DNA of 64,000 bases from Rhizobium croatiense (GTDB lineage Bacteria > Pseudomonadota > Alphaproteobacteria > Rhizobiales > Rhizobiaceae): the NCBI RefSeq assembly GCF_019793465.1, contig NZ_JAILYJ010000007.1, positions 62,001 through 126,000 on the forward strand, written 5' to 3'. Both the position numbers and the translations under genes were made by a program. Position 1 is the first letter of the stretch; the number at the start of each line of letters is the position of its first letter. Shown one piece after another: positions 1 through 7,905 of this stretch. The notes under the pieces are model-generated. The model did no database searches. It had not been told where the DNA came from and was given only the letters and a program-made list of their open reading frames with translations.

Positions 1-1
1 T

Positions 2-490
2 CCCGAGGATATCCATTCGGCGGCAGCGGCAATTATCCGCGACTTCGCCGCCGCCCGACTAATGGTGTCGGCGGCAGAATCCTGCACCGGCGGGCTGATA
101 TCAGGCGCGCTGACGGAGATATCCGGCTCATCCGCCGTCGTCGACCGTGGCTTCGTTACCTATACGAATAGCGCCAAGACCGAGCTGCTCGGGGTGCAGG
201 CGCGAACATTGCTGCGTTTCGGCGCAGTCTCCGAGGAGACCGCCCGGCAGATGGCGCACGGCGCCCTCTTCCGCTCGCGCGCCGACATCGCCGTCGCCGT
301 CACCGGCATTGCCGGCCCCGGCGGCGGTTCGGCCGAAAAACCGATTGGCCTCGTGCATCTTGCCGCGAAATCGCGCAGCGGCGCGCTCATCCACCGCAAA
401 ATGCTCTATGGCGACATCGGCCGCAGCGAGGTTCGGCTGGCAACGGTCAGGACGGCACTCGAGATGCTTCGTTTGCTCCTCACGCACTGA
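2..490 (+). CDS. cinA: CinA-family nicotinamide-nucleotide amidase, C-terminal part (5' truncated by window)
   Basis: This is the CinA C-terminal (PncC-type) domain, which deamidates nicotinamide mononucleotide in pyridine nucleotide recycling. The frame is open from base 2, so the ATG at 62 is internal and the true start lies just left of the window. About 162 residues are visible. They include the family motif AESCTGGL, the DRGFVTYTNSAKTELLGV stretch and the glycine-rich VTGIAGPGGGSAEKP loop. Alphaproteobacterial versions are often this stand-alone domain of about 165 residues without the N-terminal MoaB-like half, so little should be missing. It is convergent with the neighbouring minus-strand block. 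Family assignment is firm. The enzymatic role is taken from family knowledge. Confidence 0.9.
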   Translation, partial: PEDIHSAAAAIIRDFAAARLMVSAAESCTGGLISGALTEISGSSAVVDRGFVTYTNSAKTELLGVQARTLLRFGAVSEETARQMAHGALFRSRADIAVAVTGIAGPGGGSAEKPIGLVHLAAKSRSGALIHRKMLYGDIGRSEVRLATVRTALEMLRLLLTH

Positions 491-508
491 TGTGCCTGCA
501 ACCGGCCG

Positions 509-961
509 TCAGGCTGGAGCGTAGATCTTGCTCGCGCGCGTTTCGAAGGCTTCGGTGAACATGCGGAAGGCGCGGTCGAACATCGAGCCCATCAACGCGC
601 CGAGGATGCGGCTTTTGAATTCGTAATCGATGAAGAAATTGATGGTGCAGCCGCCCGCCGGCGTCTCGGCGAAATGCCAGCGATTGTCGAGATATTTGAA
701 CGGGCCGTCGATATATTTGACCTCGATGACGCGCTCGGCCCGGTTCAAGAGCACCTGGGTCGTGAAGGTCTCGCGGATCGCCTTGTAGCCGACGGTCATA
801 TCGGCCACGAGCAGGATCTTGCCGTCACGCTCCTTGCGGCTTCTGACCGACAGCGCCTCGCAAAGCGGCAGGAACTCGGGATAACGTTCGACATCGGCAA
901 CGAGATCGAACATCTGGTCGGGCGTATGCGTTACGGAACGGTGCGTTTCGAAGTGCGGCAT
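509..961 (-). CDS. COQ10/START-domain (RatA/SRPBCC) ubiquinone-binding-type protein
   Basis: A 150-residue single-domain protein of the polyketide cyclase/START fold, in the COQ10/RatA branch. COQ10 proteins bind ubiquinone and help respiratory function. Recognisable features are the start PHFETHRSVTHTPDQMFDLV, the DVERYPEFLPLC motif and the C-terminal amphipathic helix around GSMFDRAFRMFTEAFE. I chose the ATG at 961. A GTG at 970 in the same frame would add only three residues and abuts the stop of the upstream P-loop gene. It is the last gene of the minus-strand lipA block; linkage of this family to lipA is common in alphaproteobacteria. A quinone chaperone role is inferred; the E. coli relative RatA was described as a toxin. 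Confidence 0.85.
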   Translation of the reverse strand: MPHFETHRSVTHTPDQMFDLVADVERYPEFLPLCEALSVRSRKERDGKILLVADMTVGYKAIRETFTTQVLLNRAERVIEVKYIDGPFKYLDNRWHFAETPAGGCTINFFIDYEFKSRILGALMGSMFDRAFRMFTEAFETRASKIYAPA

Positions 962-970
962 AGGCGGCAC

Positions 971-1552
971 TTAATCGGGCGGGCCGAGAAGATCAAGAAG
1001 CTCGCGCATCTGGGCCCGGGATTTTAGCTCAAGAACCGGCACGTCGGGGCCGTGCTCGGCGATGCCGGCGACGAGGCGGGGCGCTAATTTCTCCTCGAAG
1101 GTCCAGATGAAGCGGAGGAATTCCAAATCGATCTTCTCGATACAGCCCGGCGCCATTTCGGGGCGAGTACGGCCGATCCATTTCGGCCACCGGCTGATTG
1201 CGCCCCACATGCAGACGAGCCGCTGCATGCGGACCCACACGACGAAATCGGTGCGCGGCAACCGAATGTCCAAGGAAGACGGATTCGTGCCGTCCATGAT
1301 CCAACGTTCTTCGAGGATCCGGGTGGCGATGATCATTCTCTGCTCGACCCTGTCGCGCGTGACCCAGCCGGGAAGCCAATAGACGTCGCGGTCGAGCGAA
1401 ATGTAGGAAAGCCCGAAGCGCCTGGCGATCTCCAGCGACAGCGTCGATTTGCCGCCGCCCGAGCAGCCGATGACAAGGATGCGGCGGGCCGTACGGATAT
1501 GCTCTGCCGCCTGTTTAAGATCGGTGATCTGCTGATGCGATCCATCATGCAA
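971..1552 (-). CDS. P-loop NTPase, adenylate kinase/FlaR-like (copy 1 of a tandem pair)
   Basis: A 193-residue P-loop nucleotide kinase-like protein. The Walker A motif is GCSGGGKST near residues 29-37, followed by the family signature LDRDVYWLPGW and the lid-like region around EERWIMDGT. It resembles the proteins annotated as DNA topology modulation FlaR-like or AAA family ATPase; the substrate is unknown. The frame has no usable ATG before Walker A. The only candidate is a TTG at 1552, and a purine-rich GAGGGAG directly abuts it, so the start is uncertain. Two ATGs at 1545-1548 lie in another frame. It follows a paralogue at 1589-2137, from which it probably arose by duplication. Confidence 0.75.
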   Translation of the reverse strand: MHDGSHQQITDLKQAAEHIRTARRILVIGCSGGGKSTLSLEIARRFGLSYISLDRDVYWLPGWVTRDRVEQRMIIATRILEERWIMDGTNPSSLDIRLPRTDFVVWVRMQRLVCMWGAISRWPKWIGRTRPEMAPGCIEKIDLEFLRFIWTFEEKLAPRLVAGIAEHGPDVPVLELKSRAQMRELLDLLGPPD

Positions 1553-1588
1553 CTCCCTCGAGCCAGACGTGCGTTTCGCCGGCGCGAC

Positions 1589-2137
1589 TCAAGCGCCAAG
1601 AGCGGCGAACCGGCTAGCTGCTTTGTGCGATCTTATGATGACGGTGGAATTTGCAAGGCCGTGATCGCGAAGTGCTGCCTCGATCAGAGGTGCGACATTG
1701 CGCTCGAAATTCCAGATATAGACAAGCAATTCCAGCGAAAGGCGTTCGGGGCAGCCGGCAGGCAGTTCGGGGCGGTTGCGCCTAAAATAACGGAATGCTC
1801 TCGAGACCGCGCCGTACAGGCATGCATATTTGGACAGCCGAAGCCAAATGACGGCGTCGGCGCGCGGCAGGCGAAGATGGAAGAGTTTGAGGCCGGTTCC
1901 ATCCATGATCCAGCGTTCTTCCGCAACCGCCTTGGCGATCAGGCGGTCGATCTCTTCGCGCGGTCTCTTTCGCCAGCCCGGCAGCCAGTAGAAGTCTCGG
2001 TCCATGGAGATGTAATCAAGGTCGTGCGCGCGCGACAGCCGCTTGGCGAGCGTGCTTTTGCCGCTGCCAGGGCAACCGATCACCAGGATACGGTCGGCTT
2101 CGGCCAGTGTCGATGTCAATCCGGAAGTGATGTTCAT
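1589..2137 (-). CDS. P-loop NTPase, adenylate kinase/FlaR-like (copy 2 of a tandem pair)
   Basis: A 182-residue paralogue of the next gene downstream. It shares Walker A (GCPGSGKST), the DRDFYWLPGW motif, the EERWIMDGT motif and an RPELPAGCPE segment that matches RPEMAPGCIE in copy 1. Both look like small-molecule or nucleotide kinases of unknown substrate. The frame extends to 2188, but that extension would run through the lipA terminator hairpin at 2157-2181. The ATG at 2137, giving MNITSGLTSTLAEADRILVI, is therefore the better start. Its distance from the terminator suggests that the kinase pair is transcribed separately from lipA or by read-through. Confidence 0.8.
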   Translation of the reverse strand: MNITSGLTSTLAEADRILVIGCPGSGKSTLAKRLSRAHDLDYISMDRDFYWLPGWRKRPREEIDRLIAKAVAEERWIMDGTGLKLFHLRLPRADAVIWLRLSKYACLYGAVSRAFRYFRRNRPELPAGCPERLSLELLVYIWNFERNVAPLIEAALRDHGLANSTVIIRSHKAASRFAALGA

Positions 2138-2144
2138 CGTCGGT

Positions 2145-2181
2145 CGCCCAAAGAAAAACCGCGGCAAAAATCGCCGCGGTT
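2145..2181 (-). terminator. Rho-independent terminator after lipA
   Basis: Perfect 9-bp stem (arms at 2157-2165 and 2173-2181, 7-nt loop). On the minus strand it is followed by a T-rich tract. It starts 25 bases beyond the lipA stop codon. Confidence 0.8.
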
Positions 2182-2205
2182 CAATCAAAAAGCAAGTACC
2201 AGATG

Positions 2206-3177
2206 TTACTCGGCCGCCATCAACAGCTTCTTCTCGCGCGCCGCTCTCAGCCTTGCAAAGTCGTCGCCGGCATGGTGCGAGGAGCGGGTCAGCGGGCTGG
2301 AGGCGACCATCAGGAACCCCTTGCTGTAGGCGACCGTCTCGTAGGATTTGAATTCCTCAGGGGTGACGAAGCTTTCGACCTTGTGGTGCTTGCGGGTCGG
2401 CTGCAGGTACTGGCCGATGGTCAGGAAATCGACATCGGCGGTGCGCAGGTCGTCCATCAGCTGCAGCACCTCGTTGCGCTCCTCGCCGAGGCCGACCATG
2501 ATGCCCGACTTGGTGAACATGGTCGGATCGAGTTCCTTCACCCGCTGCAGCAGGCGGATGGAGTGGAAGTAGCGGGCGCCGGGGCGAACCGTCAGATAGT
2601 TGCCGGCAACCGTTTCCATGTTGTGATTGAAGACATCGGGCTTGGCGGCGACGACACGTTCCAGCGCACCCGGCTTCTTCAGAAAGTCGGGCGTCAGGAT
2701 CTCGATCGTCGTTGCCGGCGAGGCGGCGCGAATCGCCCAGATCACCTTTTCGAAGTGTTCGGCGCCGCCGTCCTCGAGGTCGTCGCGGTCGACCGAGGTG
2801 ATGACGACGTGGGAAAGGCCCATCTCCTTGACGGCCTTGGCAACATTTTCCGGCTCTGCCATGTCGAGCGCGTTCGGCTTGCCGGTGGCGACATTGCAGA
2901 AGGCGCAGGCGCGGGTGCAGATCTCGCCCATGATCATAAAGGTGGCGTGCTTCTTGTCCCAGCACTCGCCGATATTCGGGCAGCCGGCCTCCTCGCAGAC
3001 GGTGACGAGCTTATGCTCCTTCACGATCGCCCGCGTCTCGGCATAACCGTTGGAGGTCGGCGCCTTGACGCGGATCCAGTCCGGCTTGCGCATGACTTCC
3101 GTATCCGGCCGATGCGCCTTCTCGGGATGGCGCACGCGCTTGGCGTCGGGATTGATCGTATCGAGAATGGTTACCAT
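2206..3177 (-). CDS. lipA: Lipoyl synthase (radical SAM)
   Basis: Inserts two sulfur atoms into octanoyl groups on lipoyl domains, giving the lipoyl cofactor of pyruvate and 2-oxoglutarate dehydrogenases. The 323-residue protein has both iron-sulfur cluster motifs. The auxiliary cluster cysteines are C61, C66 and C72 ([12 protein letters not shown]). The radical-SAM CxxxCxxC is C87, C91 and C94 (CTRACAFC). The conserved C-terminal arginine-serine motif RSSHHAGDD is present. Length is normal for the family. It lies in the same minus-strand block as lpdA and pdhABC, whose E1-beta and E2 subunits carry the lipoyl domains it modifies. A terminator follows it. Identification is essentially certain. 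Confidence 0.98.
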   Translation of the reverse strand: MVTILDTINPDAKRVRHPEKAHRPDTEVMRKPDWIRVKAPTSNGYAETRAIVKEHKLVTVCEEAGCPNIGECWDKKHATFMIMGEICTRACAFCNVATGKPNALDMAEPENVAKAVKEMGLSHVVITSVDRDDLEDGGAEHFEKVIWAIRAASPATTIEILTPDFLKKPGALERVVAAKPDVFNHNMETVAGNYLTVRPGARYFHSIRLLQRVKELDPTMFTKSGIMVGLGEERNEVLQLMDDLRTADVDFLTIGQYLQPTRKHHKVESFVTPEEFKSYETVAYSKGFLMVASSPLTRSSHHAGDDFARLRAAREKKLLMAAE

Positions 3178-3224
3178 TGCAGTTTCAGCTTTCCGTCGCC
3201 CTTAAAGCGGCATCATCTCTTGAT

Positions 3225-3473
3225 CTAGCGCCGCACCAGCCGCGCGAGGAATATCAGCAGGCAGGCGCCAAGGAAACCCGTCACGAAATAACCGAGCCGT
3301 CCGCCGGCGAGCTGGAGGTGGAATTGGGCGAGGATGGCGGTGGCGACGACCGAGCCGACGATGCCGAGCACGATGTTCAGGAAAATCCCATATCGCGCCT
3401 CCATCAGCTTGCCGGCGAGCCAGCCTGCAAGCCCGCCGATGATGATTGCCGAAATCCAGCCCACGTCTTCCAT
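3225..3473 (-). CDS. GlsB/YeaQ/YmgE family small membrane protein (copy 1)
   Basis: An 82-residue, glycine-rich, very hydrophobic protein with about three membrane segments. It belongs to the transglycosylase-associated/GlsB-YeaQ family (for example GGLAGWLAGKLMEARYG and NIVLGIVGSVVATAIL). The family is often linked to stress responses but its molecular role is unknown. It sits just after a second family member (3488-3742), with 14 bases between them, so the two are likely cotranscribed and perhaps products of duplication. Downstream is lipA. Confidence 0.85.
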   Translation of the reverse strand: MEDVGWISAIIIGGLAGWLAGKLMEARYGIFLNIVLGIVGSVVATAILAQFHLQLAGGRLGYFVTGFLGACLLIFLARLVRR

Positions 3474-3487
3474 GCCTTCCCTTCCCC

Positions 3488-3742
3488 CTAAGCGACTGCC
3501 CTGGCAACCAGCACCACGATGATCGCGCCGACGGTGGCGTGGATGATCTGCACGACCAGCGCGTTTTCAATGCCCAGCGAAATGCCAAGCGCGCTGAACA
3601 GATAGCCGCCGACGAAGGCGCCGATGATGCCGCTGAGAAGACACCTGATCAGCCCGCCGCCACCAACGACCAGGCTTGCGAGGAAGCCCGCCACCAGACC
3701 GATCAGCAAAAACACCAGCAACGCCTGCGTCTCCATAGACAT
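3488..3742 (-). CDS. GlsB/YeaQ/YmgE family small membrane protein (copy 2)
   Basis: An 84-residue hydrophobic protein of the same family as its neighbour, with the repeated pattern LIGLVAGFLASLVVGGGG and GIIGAFVGGYLFSALGI. The start chosen is the ATG at 3742, preceded by an AAGGAAAT ribosome-binding site. A longer frame up to 3814 would run through a set of palindromic 19-bp repeats and has no support. Function is unknown; envelope stress is a family-level guess. Next upstream is lpdA. Confidence 0.83.
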   Translation of the reverse strand: MSMETQALLVFLLIGLVAGFLASLVVGGGGLIRCLLSGIIGAFVGGYLFSALGISLGIENALVVQIIHATVGAIIVVLVARAVA

Positions 3743-3760
3743 GAGGATTTCCTTTCGCTT

Positions 3761-3816
3761 TTTCCACTCCCGGAGTGGCTTTCCACTCCTGGAGTAAATT
3801 TCCACCCCGGACAAAG
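3761..3816. repeat. Three imperfect 19-bp tandem repeats with palindromic core
   Basis: Units begin at 3761, 3780 and 3799, each starting TTTCCACYCC. The first two carry the inverted CCACTCC/GGAGT core; the first can fold as CCACTCC-C-GGAGTGG. They lie between the lpdA stop and the GlsB gene. There is no T-run, so they do not look like a standard terminator. Confidence 0.6.
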
Positions 3817-3835
3817 AGGGCGGCCCCGGAAATTA

Positions 3836-5281
3836 TCAAGCGTTCAGCACGCGGCCATAGGCATCGAGCACCGCTTCCTTCATCGTCTCGGAGACTGTGG
3901 GATGCGGGAAGATCGTGTGCATCAGCTCTTCCTCTGTCGTCTCGAGGTTCATCGCGACGACGAAGCCTTGAATGAGTTCGGTCACTTCGGCGCCGACCAT
4001 GTGGGCGCCGAGCAGTTCGCCGGTCTTCTTGTCGAAAATCACCTTCACCATGCCCTGGTCTTCGCCAAGCGCGATCGCCTTGCCGTTGGCGGCGAAGGAG
4101 AAGCGGCCGACGCGGATATCGCGGCCCAGCTCCTTGGCCTTGGCTTCGGTGAGGCCGACGGAAGCGACCTGCGGATTGCAATAGGTGCAGCCCGGAACCT
4201 TGCCCTTGTCGGTCGGATGGACATTCGGTAGGCCGGCGATCTTTTCGACGCAGACGACACCCTCATGCTCGGCCTTGTGCGCCAGCATCGGCGGGCCGGC
4301 GACGTCGCCGATGGCATAGATGCCGGCGATGTTGGTCTTGCCGTAACCGTCGGCGACGACGCAGCCGCGGTCGGTCTTGATGCCGAGCGCTTCCAGGCCG
4401 AGATTTTCGATATTGCCCTGAACGCCGACGGCCGAAATCATCCGGTCGGCAGTGATCTGCTGCACCTTGCCGTCTGACGTCTCGACATGGGCGGTGATGC
4501 TGCCGGCACCCTTCTCGACCTTGGTGACCTTTGCGCTGGTGAAGATCTTCAGGCCGCGCTTCTCCAGCTGCTTGCGGGCAATCGCGGTGATTTCGGCATC
4601 CTCGACCGGCATGATGGTCGGCATTACTTCGACAACCGTCACGTCGACGCCCATCGAGCGGTAGAAGCTGGCGAATTCGATGCCGATTGCACCCGAACCC
4701 ATGACGATCAGCGATTTCGGCAGCGCGTGGGGCTTCAGCGCCTCGAAATAGGTCCAGATCAGCTTGCCATCGGGCTCGATGCCGGGGAGCGCGCGCGGGC
4801 GGGCGCCGGTCGCGATGATGATGTGCTTGGCGTTATAGGTGCCCTCGCCCTTGGCGTTCTTCGGCAGCGGATGCTGCGGCTCGACAACCGGCTTCGACGA
4901 CTTGCCGACGACGATCTCACCGGGCTTCGTGATCTTTGCCTCACCCCAGATGATGTCGATCTTGTTCTTCTTCATCAGGAAACCGACGCCGGCATTGAGA
5001 CGGGCTGAGACGGCGCGCGAGCGGCCGACAACGGCCTTGGCGTCCGGCTTGACCGAGCCTTCGAGAACGAGACCGAAATCCTTGAAGTGGTTGGCGTGAT
5101 CGAGCACTTCTGCCGAGCGCAGCAGCGCCTTGGTCGGGATGCAACCCCAGTTCAGGCAGATGCCGCCCATATGCTCACGCTCGACGATCGCCGTCTTCAG
5201 GCCGAGCTGGGCCGCGCGGATGGCGGCGACATAGCCGCCGGGACCGGAGCCGATGATGATGACGTCGTAGGATTCAGCCAT
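3836..5281 (-). CDS. lpdA: Dihydrolipoamide dehydrogenase (E3)
   Basis: The FAD flavoprotein that reoxidises dihydrolipoyl groups and passes electrons to NAD in 2-oxoacid dehydrogenase complexes. The 481-residue protein has the FAD-binding GSGPGG at 11-16 and the redox-active disulfide C42/C47 in GGICLNWGCIPT. It has a second dinucleotide fold around GSGAIGIEFASFYRSMG, the second FAD contact in YAIGDVAGPPMLAH, and the catalytic His-Glu region HTIFPHPTVSE near the C-terminus. It lies downstream of pdhABC, with two small genes (SGNH hydrolase and GNAT) in between. This arrangement matches the rhizobial pdh locus, so it is probably the PDH-dedicated E3. Confidence 0.97.
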   Translation of the reverse strand: MAESYDVIIIGSGPGGYVAAIRAAQLGLKTAIVEREHMGGICLNWGCIPTKALLRSAEVLDHANHFKDFGLVLEGSVKPDAKAVVGRSRAVSARLNAGVGFLMKKNKIDIIWGEAKITKPGEIVVGKSSKPVVEPQHPLPKNAKGEGTYNAKHIIIATGARPRALPGIEPDGKLIWTYFEALKPHALPKSLIVMGSGAIGIEFASFYRSMGVDVTVVEVMPTIMPVEDAEITAIARKQLEKRGLKIFTSAKVTKVEKGAGSITAHVETSDGKVQQITADRMISAVGVQGNIENLGLEALGIKTDRGCVVADGYGKTNIAGIYAIGDVAGPPMLAHKAEHEGVVCVEKIAGLPNVHPTDKGKVPGCTYCNPQVASVGLTEAKAKELGRDIRVGRFSFAANGKAIALGEDQGMVKVIFDKKTGELLGAHMVGAEVTELIQGFVVAMNLETTEEELMHTIFPHPTVSETMKEAVLDAYGRVLNA

Positions 5282-5299
5282 GTGTGTCCTGCCCTTTGT

Positions 5300-5881
5300 T
5301 TACGCTGCGCCGCGGGTCATGAGCACCCACGCGTGTCTCTTGCTGTTTTCGAAGAGAGGCACGGCATCAGCGCGCGCAGCCTCCGAGAATCCGTTTCTTC
5401 CATAAAGCGACAGAGCCGCCTCGTTATCACTTGCGGTAATGAGACTGACGGGCCGGCGATCGGCCCTGTCGATCTGATCCTCCAGCAACGTTCGCCCGAT
5501 GCCGATGCCACGCAGATGGCGATAGACGCCGAGGCTGCCGATGAACCAGCTTCCCACAACCGTCTTCTGCAAGGCAAGCATCGGCGCGGTCGCCGGGATC
5601 GTCGCCTCGATATCGCCTATGCCTTCATCCAGCGCATGGCCGATCGCCACACCGGCAATCTCGCCATAGGCCTCGGCGATGACGGCATCCCGCCAGCCGC
5701 CGAGGGCTTCCTCCTCACTCATTTTCAGCCGCCCCCGCTCCAAAGGCGTGTCGCTTATGCCGCTCGCCACATCGGCGAACCAGAGCCAGGAGGCAAACCC
5801 ATGCGAGGCGATATCCGCCAGAATCGCCAGCTCCGAGGCATCCCGCCGTGAGGCCTGCCGCAGCGCGATGAAGGCGGTCAT
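5300..5881 (-). CDS. GNAT-family N-acetyltransferase
   Basis: A 193-residue single-domain acetyltransferase. The acetyl-CoA binding motif A is visible as VYRHLRGIGIGRTLLEDQI, the usual V-x-x-x-x-R-x-x-G-x-G/A pattern. It is followed by ITASDNEAALSLYGRNGF, the typical beta5-alpha4 element. The acceptor cannot be told from sequence. It starts four bases after the SGNH hydrolase stop, with GAGGAT as ribosome-binding site, so it is cotranscribed with the pdh block and precedes lpdA. Confidence 0.85.
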   Translation of the reverse strand: MTAFIALRQASRRDASELAILADIASHGFASWLWFADVASGISDTPLERGRLKMSEEEALGGWRDAVIAEAYGEIAGVAIGHALDEGIGDIEATIPATAPMLALQKTVVGSWFIGSLGVYRHLRGIGIGRTLLEDQIDRADRRPVSLITASDNEAALSLYGRNGFSEAARADAVPLFENSKRHAWVLMTRGAA

Positions 5882-5885
5882 ATCC

Positions 5886-6527
5886 TCAGATCCCCAGCAT
5901 CATCCGCACGATCGATTCCAGCCCGCGTCCGAGCGCACGGGTGTTTTCCGCATCGAGATGAATGCCGTCGATCGGCGTGGTCCTGGCGACGGAATTGCCG
6001 TCGAAAAAGCCGCAGCCGAGTTCGTCGGCGAGATCACGATAGAGCGTCGCAAGCTTGGCCGATTCCTCGATGCCGCCGGGAAAGGATGCGGCGAAGGGCA
6101 CGTTGCCCGTCGCGCAGATCGCCGGCGGCGCCACGATCAGGATCTCCGGTCCGTCGAATTCGAAGGGCCAGGCATGATTGCGGATCAGCCGCACGAGGCG
6201 GCTGATGCCCTGGCAGGCCGCAAAGGCCGAACCCGCCACAACCGGCTTCATGTCGTTGGTGCCGAGCAGGAGGATGACGAGATCGAGCGGCGCATGCGTC
6301 TGCAGGATCGTCGGCAGGACGCGCGCACCGTTGCGGTCGCAATCGGCGAGATGGTCGTCAAAGGCGGTGGTGCGACCGTTCAGCCCTTCGGCGATGATGC
6401 GCGCCTCGCTGCCGAGCGCTGCCTGAAGCACGCTCGGCCAGCGATTCTTGTACTCATGGCGGCCGATCGTCTCGGCGTCATAACCCCAGGTCAGCGAATC
6501 GCCATAGCAAAGAACGGTCTTGGTCAT
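5886..6527 (-). CDS. SGNH/GDSL-family hydrolase
   Basis: A 213-residue cytoplasmic esterase/lipase-like protein without a signal peptide. The SGNH blocks are block I GDSLTWGYD (nucleophile Ser) at the N-terminus, the glycine block, block III LLGTNDMK, and block V DGIHLDAEN with the catalytic Asp-x-x-His. I used the ATG at 6527, preceded by GGCGGAAA, because the longer frame to 6617 adds a low-complexity stretch that overlaps pdhC. Substrate unknown; aryl or acyl esterase activity is typical of the family. It lies between pdhC and the GNAT gene in the pdh operon. Confidence 0.85.
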   Translation of the reverse strand: MTKTVLCYGDSLTWGYDAETIGRHEYKNRWPSVLQAALGSEARIIAEGLNGRTTAFDDHLADCDRNGARVLPTILQTHAPLDLVILLLGTNDMKPVVAGSAFAACQGISRLVRLIRNHAWPFEFDGPEILIVAPPAICATGNVPFAASFPGGIEESAKLATLYRDLADELGCGFFDGNSVARTTPIDGIHLDAENTRALGRGLESIVRMMLGI

Positions 6528-6546
6528 TTCCGCCTCCGCCCACCTA

Positions 6547-7890
6547 TCAGACGAGCATGCCCATCGGGTTCTCGATGTAGCCCTTGAAGGCCTGGAGCAG
6601 CTCGGCGCCGAGCGCACCGTCGACGCAGCGATGGTCGGTCGAGAGCGTGACGCTCATGACCGTGGCGATGGCCATTTCGCCGTTCTTGACGACGACCCGC
6701 TGTTCGCCGGCACCGACCGCGAGGATCGTCGCATGCGGCGGGTTGACGACGGCTGCAAAGTTCTTGACGCCCATCATGCCCATGTTGGAGACCGAGCTGG
6801 TGCCGCCCTGATATTCCTCGGGCTTCAGCTTGCGGTCCTTGGCCCGCTTGCCGAGATCGCGCATCTCGTTGGAGATGACAGACAGCGTCTTCTGCTCGGC
6901 CTTGCGGATGATCGGGGTGATCAGGCCGCCGGGGATCGAGACGGCGACGCCGACATCGGCGTGCTTGTGCTTGACCATGTTGCTGTCGGTCCAGGAGACG
7001 TTGGCATCCGGAACATCGCGCAGCGCCAATGCCATGGCCTTGATGACCATGTCGTTGACCGAGAGCTTATAGGCCGGAGCGTTGTCCTTGCGGGGAGCCG
7101 CATCGTTGAGCTGGGCGCGCAGCGCCATCAGCGCATCGAGCTCGCAATCGACGCTGACGTAGAAATGCGGGATCGTCTGCTTGGATTCGACCAGGCGCCG
7201 GGCGATCGTCTTGCGCATGCCGTCATGCGGCACGAGCTCGTAGGAGCCCGGCTCGAAGAGCTTGAGCACGGCGTCATCGGAAGCGCCCTTCGGCGCTGCG
7301 GCGGCCGGCGCAGCAGCTGCGGCAGCCTGCGGAGCAGCAGCAGCCGGTGCGGCGACAGGTTTGGCGCCACCGCCGGCAACGGCGGCTTCGACGTCGCTCT
7401 TGACGACACGGCCATGCGGACCGGAGCCGGCGACCGCCGAAAGGTCGATGCCGGCTTCCCTCGCGAGCCTGCGAGCGAGCGGCGAAGAAAAGGTGCGGTT
7501 GCCGCCGGCTGAGACTGCCGCGGCGGGCGCAGCAGCCGGAGCGGGCTCAGCCTTCGCCGGTGCAGCCTCGGCCTTCGCAGCCGGAGCGGCTTCAGCCTTC
7601 GCCGGAGCGGCGGAGCCGGCGCCGCTTGCGGCAGCGGCGACATCTTCGCCATCGGCGGCAAGAACGGCGATCAGCGCATTGACCTTGACACCTTCGGTGC
7701 CGGCGGCAACGACGAGCTTGGCGACCGTGCCTTCATCGACGGCTTCGACTTCCATCGTCGCCTTGTCGGTCTGGATCTCGGCGATCACATCGCCTGACTT
7801 GACCTTGTCGCCTTCCTTGACCAGCCACTTGGAAAGATTGCCTTCCTCCATGGTCGGAGAGAGGGCGGGCATCGTGATATTGATCGGCAT
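6547..7890 (-). CDS. pdhC: Dihydrolipoamide acetyltransferase, PDH E2
   Basis: Core subunit of pyruvate dehydrogenase, transferring the acetyl group to CoA. Domains in order are one lipoyl domain (1-80, lipoylated lysine K43 in DKATME), an Ala/Pro-rich linker (about 85-130), and the peripheral subunit-binding domain (about 135-170, SPLARRLAREAGIDLS). An Ala-rich linker then leads to the catalytic domain, with the active-site motif DHRCVDGALGA near the C-terminus. The length of 447 is normal for rhizobial enzymes. It follows pdhB with 15 bases between them. The repetitive linkers explain the long antisense open frames seen here. Confidence 0.97.
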   Translation of the reverse strand: MPINITMPALSPTMEEGNLSKWLVKEGDKVKSGDVIAEIQTDKATMEVEAVDEGTVAKLVVAAGTEGVKVNALIAVLAADGEDVAAAASGAGSAAPAKAEAAPAAKAEAAPAKAEPAPAAAPAAAVSAGGNRTFSSPLARRLAREAGIDLSAVAGSGPHGRVVKSDVEAAVAGGGAKPVAAPAAAAPQAAAAAAPAAAAPKGASDDAVLKLFEPGSYELVPHDGMRKTIARRLVESKQTIPHFYVSVDCELDALMALRAQLNDAAPRKDNAPAYKLSVNDMVIKAMALALRDVPDANVSWTDSNMVKHKHADVGVAVSIPGGLITPIIRKAEQKTLSVISNEMRDLGKRAKDRKLKPEEYQGGTSSVSNMGMMGVKNFAAVVNPPHATILAVGAGEQRVVVKNGEMAIATVMSVTLSTDHRCVDGALGAELLQAFKGYIENPMGMLV

Positions 7891-7905
7891 CGAGATACCC
7901 TCCCC

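Noticed and set aside
2203..3228. A 341-codon plus-strand open frame opposite lipA
   Set aside because: It mirrors lipA almost exactly, has no family motif, and lipA is certain.
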